DNA of 64,000 nucleotides, taken from contig NZ_JASNWE010000002.1 in NCBI RefSeq assembly GCF_030283145.1, forward strand, positions 1 through 64,000, read 5' to 3'. This document shows positions 25,407-33,744 of this stretch, piece by piece (the stretch's first letter is position 1; each line of letters begins with the position of its first letter). Origin of the DNA: Actinomadura xylanilytica. Its GTDB lineage: Bacteria > Actinomycetota > Actinomycetes > Streptosporangiales > Streptosporangiaceae. The notes beneath the pieces were generated by a model that was not told the origin of the DNA, did no database searches, and was given only the letters and a program-made list of their open reading frames with translations. A program made the translations under genes and the position numbers.

Positions 25407-28355
25407 TCAGGACAGGTTTAATCGCCGACCGCACCGTCCGCAGCGGCAGACGTGCGCGCCGTCGCCCGGACCCTCCGGTTCGAGGGCGTCGCGCAGCTCC
25501 CGGCGGCCGTTCACCTCGAGCTTCCGCATGGCGTTGGTCAGGTGGTACTTGACCGTCCGGTCCGAGATGCACAGGTCCGCGGCGATGTCCCGGTTCGTGT
25601 GGCCCGAGGCCGCCAGGTCGGCGATCTCCCGTTCCCTCGGGGACAGCCGGTTGCCGTAGCCCGGCCGGCCTCGCCGGTGCGGGACGGGCAGGCCGGTCTC
25701 CCGCATCAGCTCCTTCACCCGGTCGGCGTCCCAGGTGAGGCCGAGACCGGTGAACGTGCTCCAGGTGTCGCGCAGCAGGCCCGCGTCCGGTGCCTGCCCG
25801 GCGGAGATCCGGGAGCGCGCCTCGGCCGCGCAGGCATGGGCCGCCATCCGGGGGTCGGGCAACGCGGCGTATCCGCGGCGGGCGGACTCGTAGCCCTTCC
25901 ACGCCAGGGCCATGTCGCCGTCCCGCTCGTTCAGCCGCGCCTCGGCGAAGACGAGCGCGGCGCGGGCGAGCGGCACGTCCCGGTCCGCCAGGGCACCGCG
26001 GTACCAGGGCAGCGCCGCGGACAGCAGATCGAGCGGAGCGAAGGGCAGCAGCGGTGCCGCCAGGACCCAGACCTGCTTGCGCGCCACCTCCTCCAGGACC
26101 CGGCCGGCCAGTGCGTGCCCGAGGCGCCGGCGGCCCGCCGTGAGCGCCACCCGGTTGACGTCCGCGGCGGCGTGGGCCGCGATGGCGAGCTCACCGATCC
26201 CGAGCGCGTCCTCGGCCACCGCCCGCAGCGCGCGCCGCGCGTCGTCCAGCCGGCCCTGGCCGGTGCGGACCTGCGCCGGCAGCAGCCGCGAGGCCGGCGG
26301 CCCGTCCGACGGAGGCTCACCGGCCGGAGGCTCATCGGCGGGGCCGCGCGCCTGCCTTGTGAAGCCGGTGTCGCCCATCGCCCAGCGGGCCCTCGCCGCA
26401 GTGGCCCGGAGCCGCGCGTCATAGGACCGCACGCCCGCGGCCAGCCCCCGCTCGACCAGTTCCAGGCTGCGCGGGTAGTGCCCGAGGTGCAGCGCCGCCT
26501 CGGCCAGGTCCGCCAGCCCCCGGACGAGGCGGACGTCCACGTCCGGCCGTCCGCCGCGAGCGGGCAGGGCGGCGACCGCGGCCCACGCCTCGGGGCTGCC
26601 GATCGTGAGGAGCAGGTGCGCGGCGGTGGTCAGCACGACCGCCCGAGCCATCGGATCGCCGGTTCGGGAGAGCGCCGTGCGGGCCCGTTCCAGGGAGGCC
26701 ATCTGCGCGGGCAGGTCCCGGCCGGGCTGCCTGTTCGGCGTCGCGAGGAGGGCGTGCGCGATCGCCTGGAGGTCGGGGCGCGGAGCGAGATCTTCGAGCG
26801 CGGCGCACAGCGCGGCGGCGGTGTCGCGGGCCTCCCCGCCGGTCCCGGCGGACTCCAGCGCGAGCCAGGCCCGGAGCAGGAGCAGCTCGCCCCGCTGTAC
26901 GGGAGAGGCGCCACGTTCGAGCGCCGCCGCTAACAGCGAGGCGGTCTCCGTGTTCCGTCCGCTGTCGCCCGGCCCGGTGCGTTCGGGCCCGGTGTCGGGG
27001 AGCGCGGTGTCAGCAAGCGCGGCGTCGGGGAGCGCGGTGTCGGCGAGCGTGGCCCAGCCGAGCTCGATCGCCAGCTCCGGCCACCGCTCCGGCGCGACCG
27101 CGTCCGACTGGAGGATCTCGCGCAGGTGGGTTCGAGCGGTCCCGAAGGAACCGGTGGCGGCGGCGACCGCGGCGACGGCCTCGGCGCTGGCCGCCCACCC
27201 GCGGACGTCGCCGGCCCGCCGGTGATGGTCGACCGCCTGCTCGACCATGCCGCGGCGGATCAGCTCCCGCGCCGCGGTGCCGTGCAGTTCGCGCCGCCGG
27301 TAGCCGGGAATGGACGCGTACAGGGCGATCCGGGCCAGTTCGTGGCGCGGTCTCACGGTGCCGCCGTCCTCACGGAGGAGCCCACGGCGGACCGCGTCCG
27401 CAAGCGCGGCGGCCGTCTCCTCGCCGCCCGTCCCGGCGACCGCGGCCACCAGGTCGGGTTCGGCCGGTCCGGCCAGCACGGCCGCGGCCTCCAGCACGGC
27501 GCCGCCGGTGGCGCCGAGGCTCCCGGCCAGCGCGACGATCTCCGCGGCGACCGCCTTCGGCGCCACGGCCCCGGCCTCCCCTCCCCCGACGAGGGCCCAG
27601 GCGCCGTCCAACGGACGGAGCAGGCCGAGGTCCCGGAGCAGCAGCGCGTCCTCGTGTACCGCGCGCGGTACGCCGCCGCTGCGCTCGTGAAGCCGTTCCG
27701 CCAGTTCAGGGGGGACGGCCGCCGTCCTGCCCAGGCTGTCGGCCGCCAGCCGTCCGGCGGCGGGCACCGACAGCGGCGCGAGCTGGATCCGGTCGGCGGC
27801 CGGCCCCGGCTCCGGCGGGTCCGCCGGGAACCCGCGGGTGAGCACCACCGACAGCTCCGGCGGCGGCCGGGCACTGATCATCCGGAGCAGTTCGACCGTG
27901 GCCTCGTCGGCCCACTGGAGATCCTCCAGTACCAGCACGGTCGGGCCGAGCTTGCCGAGCAGCTCGGCGGCGGCGCGCACCAGCCGGTGCCGGAGCAGCC
28001 GCGGTTCGCCCGGCGCCACGGGCGGCGGCGGCGGCAGGATGCCGGCCAGTTCGGGAAGCACCGTGCGCAGCACCCCGGTCAGCGGGCTGAGGCCCTGTGC
28101 GGGTGGGCGGCTCACGGCGGCGAGGGCCTCGATCACCGGTCCCAGCGGGCACGGCGCCCGCGCGGGGACGGCGTACCCGAGCAGCCGCCGCCGCCCGGCG
28201 AGCGCCCGGTCGGCGAGCGCCTCGCGCACCAGCCGGGTCTTCCCGGCGCCCGGCTCGCCCTCCACCACCACGACCGCGGGCGGACGGGCGAGTGCCGCCA
28301 CCAGCGATGCCAGGTCGCGCTCGCGCTCGACCAGCGGCGGTTCCTGTGGCGGCAT
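25407..28355 (-). CDS. Large ATP-binding LuxR-family regulator (LAL/MalT type)
   Basis: The 982-residue protein has an N-terminal AAA/NB-ARC-like ATPase (Walker A GEPGAGKTRLVREA near residues 32-45, Walker B VLVLEDLQWAD), a long helical middle like TPR repeats, and a C-terminal LuxR HTH (LSPREREIADLAASGHTNRD, DLCISDRTVKYHL). LAL regulators act as ATP-dependent switches, often for antibiotic clusters or sugar use. No such cluster is next to it here, so its target is unknown. ATG 28355 follows AGGAGG by eight bases. Confidence 0.93.
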   Translation of the reverse strand: MPPQEPPLVERERDLASLVAALARPPAVVVVEGEPGAGKTRLVREALADRALAGRRRLLGYAVPARAPCPLGPVIEALAAVSRPPAQGLSPLTGVLRTVLPELAGILPPPPPVAPGEPRLLRHRLVRAAAELLGKLGPTVLVLEDLQWADEATVELLRMISARPPPELSVVLTRGFPADPPEPGPAADRIQLAPLSVPAAGRLAADSLGRTAAVPPELAERLHERSGGVPRAVHEDALLLRDLGLLRPLDGAWALVGGGEAGAVAPKAVAAEIVALAGSLGATGGAVLEAAAVLAGPAEPDLVAAVAGTGGEETAAALADAVRRGLLREDGGTVRPRHELARIALYASIPGYRRRELHGTAARELIRRGMVEQAVDHHRRAGDVRGWAASAEAVAAVAAATGSFGTARTHLREILQSDAVAPERWPELAIELGWATLADTALPDAALADTALPDTGPERTGPGDSGRNTETASLLAAALERGASPVQRGELLLLRAWLALESAGTGGEARDTAAALCAALEDLAPRPDLQAIAHALLATPNRQPGRDLPAQMASLERARTALSRTGDPMARAVVLTTAAHLLLTIGSPEAWAAVAALPARGGRPDVDVRLVRGLADLAEAALHLGHYPRSLELVERGLAAGVRSYDARLRATAARARWAMGDTGFTRQARGPADEPPAGEPPSDGPPASRLLPAQVRTGQGRLDDARRALRAVAEDALGIGELAIAAHAAADVNRVALTAGRRRLGHALAGRVLEEVARKQVWVLAAPLLPFAPLDLLSAALPWYRGALADRDVPLARAALVFAEARLNERDGDMALAWKGYESARRGYAALPDPRMAAHACAAEARSRISAGQAPDAGLLRDTWSTFTGLGLTWDADRVKELMRETGLPVPHRRGRPGYGNRLSPREREIADLAASGHTNRDIAADLCISDRTVKYHLTNAMRKLEVNGRRELRDALEPEGPGDGAHVCRCGRCGRRLNLS

Positions 28356-28759
28356 GACGGGCGACCTCCTGCCACTCGCCGGGATTTTCACACGGCGGCA
28401 TCGCGCTGCCTAGCTCCCGTTCACGCCACTGTGACTAAGTGCCATGCCGCCCACCTGGCAGGAGCGAGAGTTGACACCATCTGGTTGACCGCACCACAGA
28501 ACCGGTAAAAATCTGAGGCGGATGGGATGCGGCTGTTCGGAACGCTGCTCGCGGGGCCCGGCCCTTCCCAGGAAGAGATCGACCGCAGCATGCGCACGCT
28601 GCGCGCGGGATGCCCCGGACCCAGCGCGAGCCGGTCCCGGCAGCGGTGCCGCCGTCGTTGAATCTGGCTAAATCCTTCCTTCTCCGATCGCCTGTTGATG
28701 CAGGTCAGCCCTCTACGGAATCGTTGGCGACCAATGACGGAGACGAAGGGAGGCGCTGC
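28356..28759. other. Divergent promoter region with a doubtful small reading frame
   Basis: About 400 bases between the LAL regulator and the reductase gene. It should hold both promoters. The only coding candidate is the 44-codon frame at 28527-28661; apart from that no clear element was seen. Confidence 0.4.
28527..28661 (+). CDS. Doubtful small ORF (44 codons)
   Basis: It starts MRLFGTLLAGPGPSQEEIDR and ends in an Arg-rich stretch. GAGGCGG lies a few bases before ATG 28527. The first 30 residues look protein-like; the rest has poor composition, as if a longer gene had been cut. No family is recognised, and it may not be expressed. Confidence 0.25.
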   Translation: MRLFGTLLAGPGPSQEEIDRSMRTLRAGCPGPSASRSRQRCRRR

Positions 28760-29305
28760 ATGACAGCGACACGGAAGATCGTGGCCGGGCTGTTCATCTC
28801 GCTTGACGGAGTGGTGGAGGCGCCGGAGAGCTGGCACTTCCCCTATCTGAACGAGGAGATGCAGGCGGCCGTCGGCGAGATGCACGCCGCGGCCGACACC
28901 CTGCTGCTGGGACGGGTGACCTATGAGTCCTTCGCCTCGGTCTGGCCGCACCAGACCGGTGAGCTGGCCGATCAGCTGAACGGCATCCCCAAACTGGTCG
29001 CCTCGACCACCCTGGGCGAACCCGAGTGGCAGAACTCGACCCTGCTGGACGGCGACGTCACCGGCGCCCTGGCCGAACTCAAGCGGCAGCCGGGCAAGAA
29101 CATCCAGCTCTCCGGCAGCATCACCCTGACCCGGACGCTGCTGCACGCGGGCCTCATCGACGAGCTCCGCCTGATGGTCCACCCGATCGTGCTGGGCTCC
29201 GGGCAGCGGCTCTTCACCGAGGGCACCGGCCGGGTGCCGCTCAAGCTCACCGGATCCACCACGTTCAGCACCGGCGTGATCGACCTGGCCTACCGGCCGG
29301 CCTGA
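28760..29305 (+). CDS. Dihydrofolate reductase-like (RibD C-terminal) protein
   Basis: The 181-residue protein is of the RibD_C/DHFR-like fold: KIVAGLFISLDGVVEAPE at the start, TLLLGRVTYESFA, IPKLVASTTL, and DELRLMVHPIVLGSGQRLF near the end. These proteins bind NADPH; most have no proven substrate and are not true folate enzymes. AAGGGAGG lies before ATG 28760. It is followed after 30 bases by an alpha/beta hydrolase gene, likely in the same unit. Confidence 0.88.
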   Translation: MTATRKIVAGLFISLDGVVEAPESWHFPYLNEEMQAAVGEMHAAADTLLLGRVTYESFASVWPHQTGELADQLNGIPKLVASTTLGEPEWQNSTLLDGDVTGALAELKRQPGKNIQLSGSITLTRTLLHAGLIDELRLMVHPIVLGSGQRLFTEGTGRVPLKLTGSTTFSTGVIDLAYRPA

Positions 29306-29335
29306 ATCCACCCACTTCACAAGAACGGAACATCC

Positions 29336-30178
29336 ATGCACGACGTTGAGACGAAGACGCTCCAAGTTCCCGGAGCGCAACTGCACTACGAGGTCCGCGG
29401 ATCGGGGCCGCTGCTGCTGATGATCCCGGGCGCGCCCGCCGACGCGGGGGCGCTGGCCGGCCTGGCCGCGCTGCTGTCCGACCGGTACACCGTCGTCAGC
29501 TATGACCAGCGCGGGCTGTCCCGCAGCAGCCTGACGGGACCGCCCGAGGACCAGAGCGTCGCGGTCTTCAGCGAGGACGCCCACCGCCTCCTGGCGGTCC
29601 TGGGCGACGAGCCCGCCTACGTGCTGGGCAACAGCGGCGGCGCTCTCACCGCCCTGGACCTGGCGGCCCGCCACCCCGAGCAGGTGCGCGCCCTGGTCGT
29701 GCACGAGCCGCCGATCCCGGAGATCCTGCCCGACCCCGCGCACTGGCGGGCGAAGTTCCAGGAGGTCCGCGACACCTACACCGGTGAGGGCGTGGGGGCC
29801 GCGATGCAGAAGTTCATCGCCACCATCGAGGGAGACGGCGCCGCTCCCCCGGCGATGCCGGACCCTTCCCAGATGCCCCCCGAGGCGCTGGAGATGATGG
29901 GCCGGATCCAGGGGAACCTCGACTACTTCCTCGCCCACATGCTGGTGCCGGTGCTGCGCTTCGAGCCCGACGTCGCCGCGCTGCGCTCCGGCTCCGCGCC
30001 GATCGTCGTCGGCGTGGGTGCCGGTTCGCCCGAAGGCGTCCCCCTCCTGTCCGCCCTGGCGCTCGCCAAGCGTCTCGGCACCAAGGCGGTCGAGTTCCCC
30101 GGCGATCACCAGGGCCTGGCCTTCGACGCCGCCACCAGCGCCGAGATCGTCCATGACGCCTTCACCCGGACCGCCTGA
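29336..30178 (+). CDS. Alpha/beta hydrolase
   Basis: The 280-residue protein has the alpha/beta hydrolase core: oxyanion region LLLMIPGAPADAG, strand VVSYDQRGLSRSS, nucleophile elbow GNSGGALTA (Ser), acid region near IVVGVGAGSPEG, and His in FPGDHQGLAF. The elbow is GNSGG rather than GxSxG with a large residue, as in several esterases and epoxide-hydrolase-like enzymes. Substrate is unknown. It is downstream of the reductase-like gene. Confidence 0.9.
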   Translation: MHDVETKTLQVPGAQLHYEVRGSGPLLLMIPGAPADAGALAGLAALLSDRYTVVSYDQRGLSRSSLTGPPEDQSVAVFSEDAHRLLAVLGDEPAYVLGNSGGALTALDLAARHPEQVRALVVHEPPIPEILPDPAHWRAKFQEVRDTYTGEGVGAAMQKFIATIEGDGAAPPAMPDPSQMPPEALEMMGRIQGNLDYFLAHMLVPVLRFEPDVAALRSGSAPIVVGVGAGSPEGVPLLSALALAKRLGTKAVEFPGDHQGLAFDAATSAEIVHDAFTRTA

Positions 30179-30382
30179 GCGGAGGAGCGGCGGTCCAGCC
30201 CCGGACGCGACGTGAAGCGTCCCCACCCGGCCCGGCGTCCCCGAGCGCTCTGAGCGGAGCGCCGGGACGCCGGGGCGCGGGGCGATGACGGGCCGCGTCC
30301 AGCGCCTCATACCGGGCGCACCGCCCGGGCCGGCCGGAACACACGGACTCGGCAACGCGCCGACGAGCACGAGAGGACCACC

Positions 30383-30775
30383 ATGCCAACGATCGATGAC
30401 TACACCACTGGGCTCGACGGGACGCTCCAGGCGATCGCCGAGGGGCTCCGCGGCATCCTGGACGACGTCCTGCCGCACGCCGAGGGGAAGGTCTGGCACG
30501 GGCATCCGGTCTGGCTGGCGGACCGCCGCCCGGTCGCGGGGTTCAAGGCCCATCCCCGCTACGTGACCTTCATGATCTGGAACGCGGGCCCGATCACCGA
30601 CCCGTCCGGGACCCTCACGCCCGGCCCGCGCATGGCGACGGTGCAGCTCGCCGCGGTCGAGGACCTCGACGCGGCGCGGGTGCGCGACTGGCTCGTCCAG
30701 GCGGTCGGATCCGGGGCGGACGGCGCGGCGCCGGACGCGGCGACCTCCAGCACGCGGGGGCCTTCGCGGATGTGA
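30383..30775 (+). CDS. DUF1801 family protein
   Basis: The 130-residue protein has a YdhG/DUF1801-like core (about 8-105): ILDDVLPHAEGKVWHGHPVW, VAGFKAHPRYVTFMIWNAGP, and a conserved end VRDWLVQAVG. The last 20 residues are low complexity. DUF1801 proteins share a fold with frataxin-like/iron chaperones but have no firm role. The gene lies 205 bases past the hydrolase and may belong to the same unit. Confidence 0.8.
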   Translation: MPTIDDYTTGLDGTLQAIAEGLRGILDDVLPHAEGKVWHGHPVWLADRRPVAGFKAHPRYVTFMIWNAGPITDPSGTLTPGPRMATVQLAAVEDLDAARVRDWLVQAVGSGADGAAPDAATSSTRGPSRM

Positions 30776-30820
30776 GGCTCTTGTGGTGTTCAGGCCAGGA
30801 CGGCCGGCTTGAGCACCGCC

Positions 30821-31633
30821 TCACACCACGGGCGGAAGCCGGTGGGGGTGCTGGAGGCGGATCATGCGGATCGGCGCCGCGTCCCCGCCGGCCAGCGTCC
30901 GGGAGAGGGTGAGCGCGGCGGTGCGGACGGCCGGCGCGACCTGGCCGGTGCGCATCCGGCCGCTCCATCCCGACACCGAGAGCGCCCCGACGGCCAGCCC
31001 CTCGGTGTCCAGCACCGGGCAGGCGACGCAGACGATGCCCGCCCCGGACTCCTCGCGGTCGTAGGCCACCCCGTCACGGCGGATCCGGGCCAGCTCGCGG
31101 GCCATCAGCGCCGGTGCGGAGACCGCCCGTCCGGTGAGCCTCGGCAGTCCGGCGGCCAGCAGTTCCTCGGCCAGCGGCGGCGGCGAGCAGGCCAGGATCG
31201 CCTTGCCGACCCCGGTGGCCAGTGCGGGCAGCCGCCCGCCGACGCTGGACGGCAGCGCCGGGCCGCCCGCCGTGGGCAGGATCTCGACGTAGACGACCTC
31301 GTGCCCCTCCAGCACCGCCAGGTGGACGGTCTGCCGGGTGGCCTCGCGCAGGTCCGACATCAGCGGGAGCGCCGCCTCGCGCAGCACCCGCTGCCTCGGC
31401 ACCCGCTGGCCGATCTCGAACAGCCGCAGCCCGAGCCGCACCCGTCCGCCCGCGTCTTCGAGGAGCCCGGTGCCCACCAGTTCGTGCGCGAGCCGGTGCA
31501 CGGTGGAGCGGGGCAGCCCGGTGCGGCGGGCGATCTCGGCGGGGCCGAGCGCGTCGTCCTCGACCCGGAACGCGCCGAGGACCGCCGCGATGCGGCCGGA
31601 CATCGATCCGTCGCCGGCTCCTCTCGGATGCAT
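30821..31633 (-). CDS. IclR-family transcriptional regulator
   Basis: The 270-residue protein has an N-terminal winged HTH ([28 protein letters not shown]) and a C-terminal effector domain (about 85-250: [32 protein letters not shown], and the end [20 protein letters not shown]). It is read divergently from the aldehyde dehydrogenase/aldolase pair, with 129 bases between, so it probably controls them in response to an aromatic or sterol breakdown product. A -10-like TACGTT lies six bases before ATG 31633, which would give a leaderless mRNA. Confidence 0.92.
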   Translation of the reverse strand: MHPRGAGDGSMSGRIAAVLGAFRVEDDALGPAEIARRTGLPRSTVHRLAHELVGTGLLEDAGGRVRLGLRLFEIGQRVPRQRVLREAALPLMSDLREATRQTVHLAVLEGHEVVYVEILPTAGGPALPSSVGGRLPALATGVGKAILACSPPPLAEELLAAGLPRLTGRAVSAPALMARELARIRRDGVAYDREESGAGIVCVACPVLDTEGLAVGALSVSGWSGRMRTGQVAPAVRTAALTLSRTLAGGDAAPIRMIRLQHPHRLPPVV

Positions 31634-31656
31634 GCGTCCAACGTATCCGCCGGTCG

Positions 31657-31670
31657 GAACGGGCCCGTTC
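31657..31670. promoter_or_regulatory. Candidate IclR operator
   Basis: A perfect 14-base palindrome GAACGGGCCCGTTC sits in the divergent spacer, 24 bases upstream of the iclR start. A second inverted repeat (CGTCCCG-N4-CGGGACG type) follows at about 31679-31697. IclR proteins bind palindromes of this length between their own gene and the target operon. Confidence 0.5.
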
Positions 31671-31762
31671 GGAGAGGCCGTCCCGTCTTGCGGGACGGCG
31701 GCCTTGTCGCACGGCCGGATCCGGCCCGACAGTGGCCCCATGGACCTGACCCTGGAGGTGGC

Positions 31763-32662
31763 ATGAGCGGACGGCTGAGCGCGGCGATCGTCGGGCCGGG
31801 CAACATCGGCACCGATCTGCTGATCAAGCTGCTGCGCAGCGAGACGATCGAGGTCCACTCGATGGTCGGGGTGGATCCGGCGTCCGAGGGGCTGGCGCGC
31901 GCCCGCGAGCTCGGCGTGCGGACCAGCGCCGACGGCGTCGGCTGGCTGCTGTCCCGGGACGACCTGCCGGACCTGGTCTTCGAGGCCACGTCCGCGCGGG
32001 CGCACCTGGCGAACGCGCCGCGCTACGAGGCGGCGGGCGTCCAGGCGCTGGACCTGACGCCGGCGGCGATCGGGCCGTTCGTCTGCCCGCCGGTCAACCT
32101 GGACACCCTGGCGGACGTGCCGAACCTCAACCTGATCACCTGCGGCGGGCAGGCGACCATCCCGATCGTGCACGCGGTCTCGTCGGTGGTCCCGGTGCGC
32201 TACGCCGAGATCGTCGCCTCGATCGCGTCCCGCTCGGCGGGGCCGGGCACCCGCGCCAACATCGACGAGTTCACCCAGACCACGGCCCGCGCGATCGAGC
32301 GGGTCGGCGGCGCCGGCCGGGGCAAGGCGATCATCATCCTGAACCCGGTGGACCCGCCGATGATCATGCGGGACACGGTGTACTGCGCCATCCCGGCGGA
32401 CGCCGACACCGCCGCGATCACCGCGTCGGTGCACGCGATGGCCGCCGCGGTCGCCGCGTACGTGCCCGGCTACGCGCTGCGCGCCGAGCCGCAGTTCGAC
32501 GAGCCGCGCGAGGACTGGGGCGGCAGCGCCCGGGTCGCGGTGTTCCTGGAGGTGCGCGGCAACGGCGACCATCTCCCGCCGTGGGCGGGCAACCTCGACA
32601 TCATGACGGCCGCTGCCGCCCGGGTGGGCGAGCAGCTCGCGCTGCGGAAGGTGACCTCATGA
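31763..32662 (+). CDS. Acetaldehyde/propanal dehydrogenase (acylating)
   Basis: This 299-residue enzyme (MhpF/BphJ/HsaG family) turns acetaldehyde or propanal, NAD+ and CoA into acyl-CoA and is channelled from the aldolase encoded next. It shows the NAD-binding start [14 protein letters not shown], the catalytic Cys in [12 protein letters not shown], and the EPQFDEPRE end region. GGAGGTGGC precedes ATG 31763. Stop and next start overlap as ATGA, as is usual for this pair. It is the last step of meta-cleavage or sterol ring breakdown; the exact pathway is not shown. Confidence 0.95.
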   Translation: MSGRLSAAIVGPGNIGTDLLIKLLRSETIEVHSMVGVDPASEGLARARELGVRTSADGVGWLLSRDDLPDLVFEATSARAHLANAPRYEAAGVQALDLTPAAIGPFVCPPVNLDTLADVPNLNLITCGGQATIPIVHAVSSVVPVRYAEIVASIASRSAGPGTRANIDEFTQTTARAIERVGGAGRGKAIIILNPVDPPMIMRDTVYCAIPADADTAAITASVHAMAAAVAAYVPGYALRAEPQFDEPREDWGGSARVAVFLEVRGNGDHLPPWAGNLDIMTAAAARVGEQLALRKVTS

Positions 32663-33723
32663 CCCCGGCCCCTGCCCCTGCCCTCGGCGGCGAGCGCGTG
32701 CGGATCACCGACTCCACGCTGCGCGACGGCAGCCACGCGATGGCGCACCGGTTCACCGAGGAGCAGGTGCGCGGCGTGGTGCACGCGCTCGACGGCTCCG
32801 GGGTGGAGGTCATCGAGGTCACCCACGGGGACGGCCTCGGCGGCTCCTCGTTCAACTACGGGTTCTCGCTGGAGGACGAGCTCAAGCTGATCGCCGCCGC
32901 CGTGGACGAGGCGGAGCACGCCGAGATCGCGGTGCTGCTGCTGCCCGGCCTCGGCACCGTCCAGGACCTCGCCAGGGCGCACGGCGCGGGCGCGTCCGTG
33001 GCGCGCATCGCCACGCACTGCACCGAGGCGGACGTGTCCCTCCAGCACTTCGCGGCGGCCCGCGACCTCGGCATGGAGACCGTCGGGTTCCTGATGCTGT
33101 CGCACCGGATCGGCCCCGCCGAGCTGGCCCGGCAGGCCCGGATCATGGTGGACGGCGGCGCCCAGTGCGTCTACGTGGTCGACTCGGCGGGCGCGCTGCT
33201 GCTCGGCGACGCGCAGGCCCGGGTCGGCGCGCTGGTGGCGGAGATCGGCGCCGACGCGCAGGTCGGGTTCCACGGCCACCAGAACCTGTCGCTCGGCGTG
33301 GCCAACTCGGTGCTGGCCGCCCAGAACGGCGCCCGGCAGATCGACGGGGCGCTGTGCGCGCTCGGCGCGGGCGCGGGGAACGCGCCCACCGAGGTGGTCG
33401 CGGCGACGTTCGAGCGGCTGGGCATCACCACGGGCGTGGACGTCCAGGGCGTGCTGGCCGCCGCGCAGGACGTGGTCAGGCCGTTCGTGCCGCGGCTGCC
33501 GTCCATGGACCGGGGCGCCATCACGCAGGGGTACGCCGGGGTCTACTCCAGCTTCCTGCTGCATGCCGAGCGGGCCGCCCTGCGGTACGGCGTCGCGGCC
33601 CACGACATCCTCCAGCGGGTCGGCGAGGCCGGGTACGTCGGCGGCCAGGAGGACATGATCATCGATGTCGCGCTCCAGCTCGTCCGGGAGCGGGACCGGG
33701 CGGAGGCAGTGCGGCGCCGCTGA
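32659..33723 (+). CDS. 4-hydroxy-2-oxovalerate aldolase
   Basis: The 354-residue aldolase (DmpG/MhpE/HsaF family) cleaves 4-hydroxy-2-oxoacids to pyruvate and an aldehyde. It has the HMGL-like TIM-barrel signature [14 protein letters not shown], the metal ligands in [12 protein letters not shown], and the C-terminal communication domain (about 280-350, [11 protein letters not shown]) that docks the dehydrogenase. Genes for the hydratase and ring-cleavage steps are not in the window. Translation is coupled to the preceding gene. Confidence 0.95.
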   Translation: MTPAPAPALGGERVRITDSTLRDGSHAMAHRFTEEQVRGVVHALDGSGVEVIEVTHGDGLGGSSFNYGFSLEDELKLIAAAVDEAEHAEIAVLLLPGLGTVQDLARAHGAGASVARIATHCTEADVSLQHFAAARDLGMETVGFLMLSHRIGPAELARQARIMVDGGAQCVYVVDSAGALLLGDAQARVGALVAEIGADAQVGFHGHQNLSLGVANSVLAAQNGARQIDGALCALGAGAGNAPTEVVAATFERLGITTGVDVQGVLAAAQDVVRPFVPRLPSMDRGAITQGYAGVYSSFLLHAERAALRYGVAAHDILQRVGEAGYVGGQEDMIIDVALQLVRERDRAEAVRRR

Positions 33724-33730
33724 TCCGTCC

Positions 33731-33736
33731 TAGGAT
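33731..33736 (+). promoter_or_regulatory. Possible -10 for a leaderless transcript of the HEAT-protein gene
   Basis: TAGGAT lies eight bases before ATG 33745, the spacing at which transcription would start on the A of the start codon. No ribosome binding site is present, which agrees with a leaderless mRNA. No -35 was recognised. Confidence 0.4.
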
Positions 33737-33744
33737 CTGCGGAC

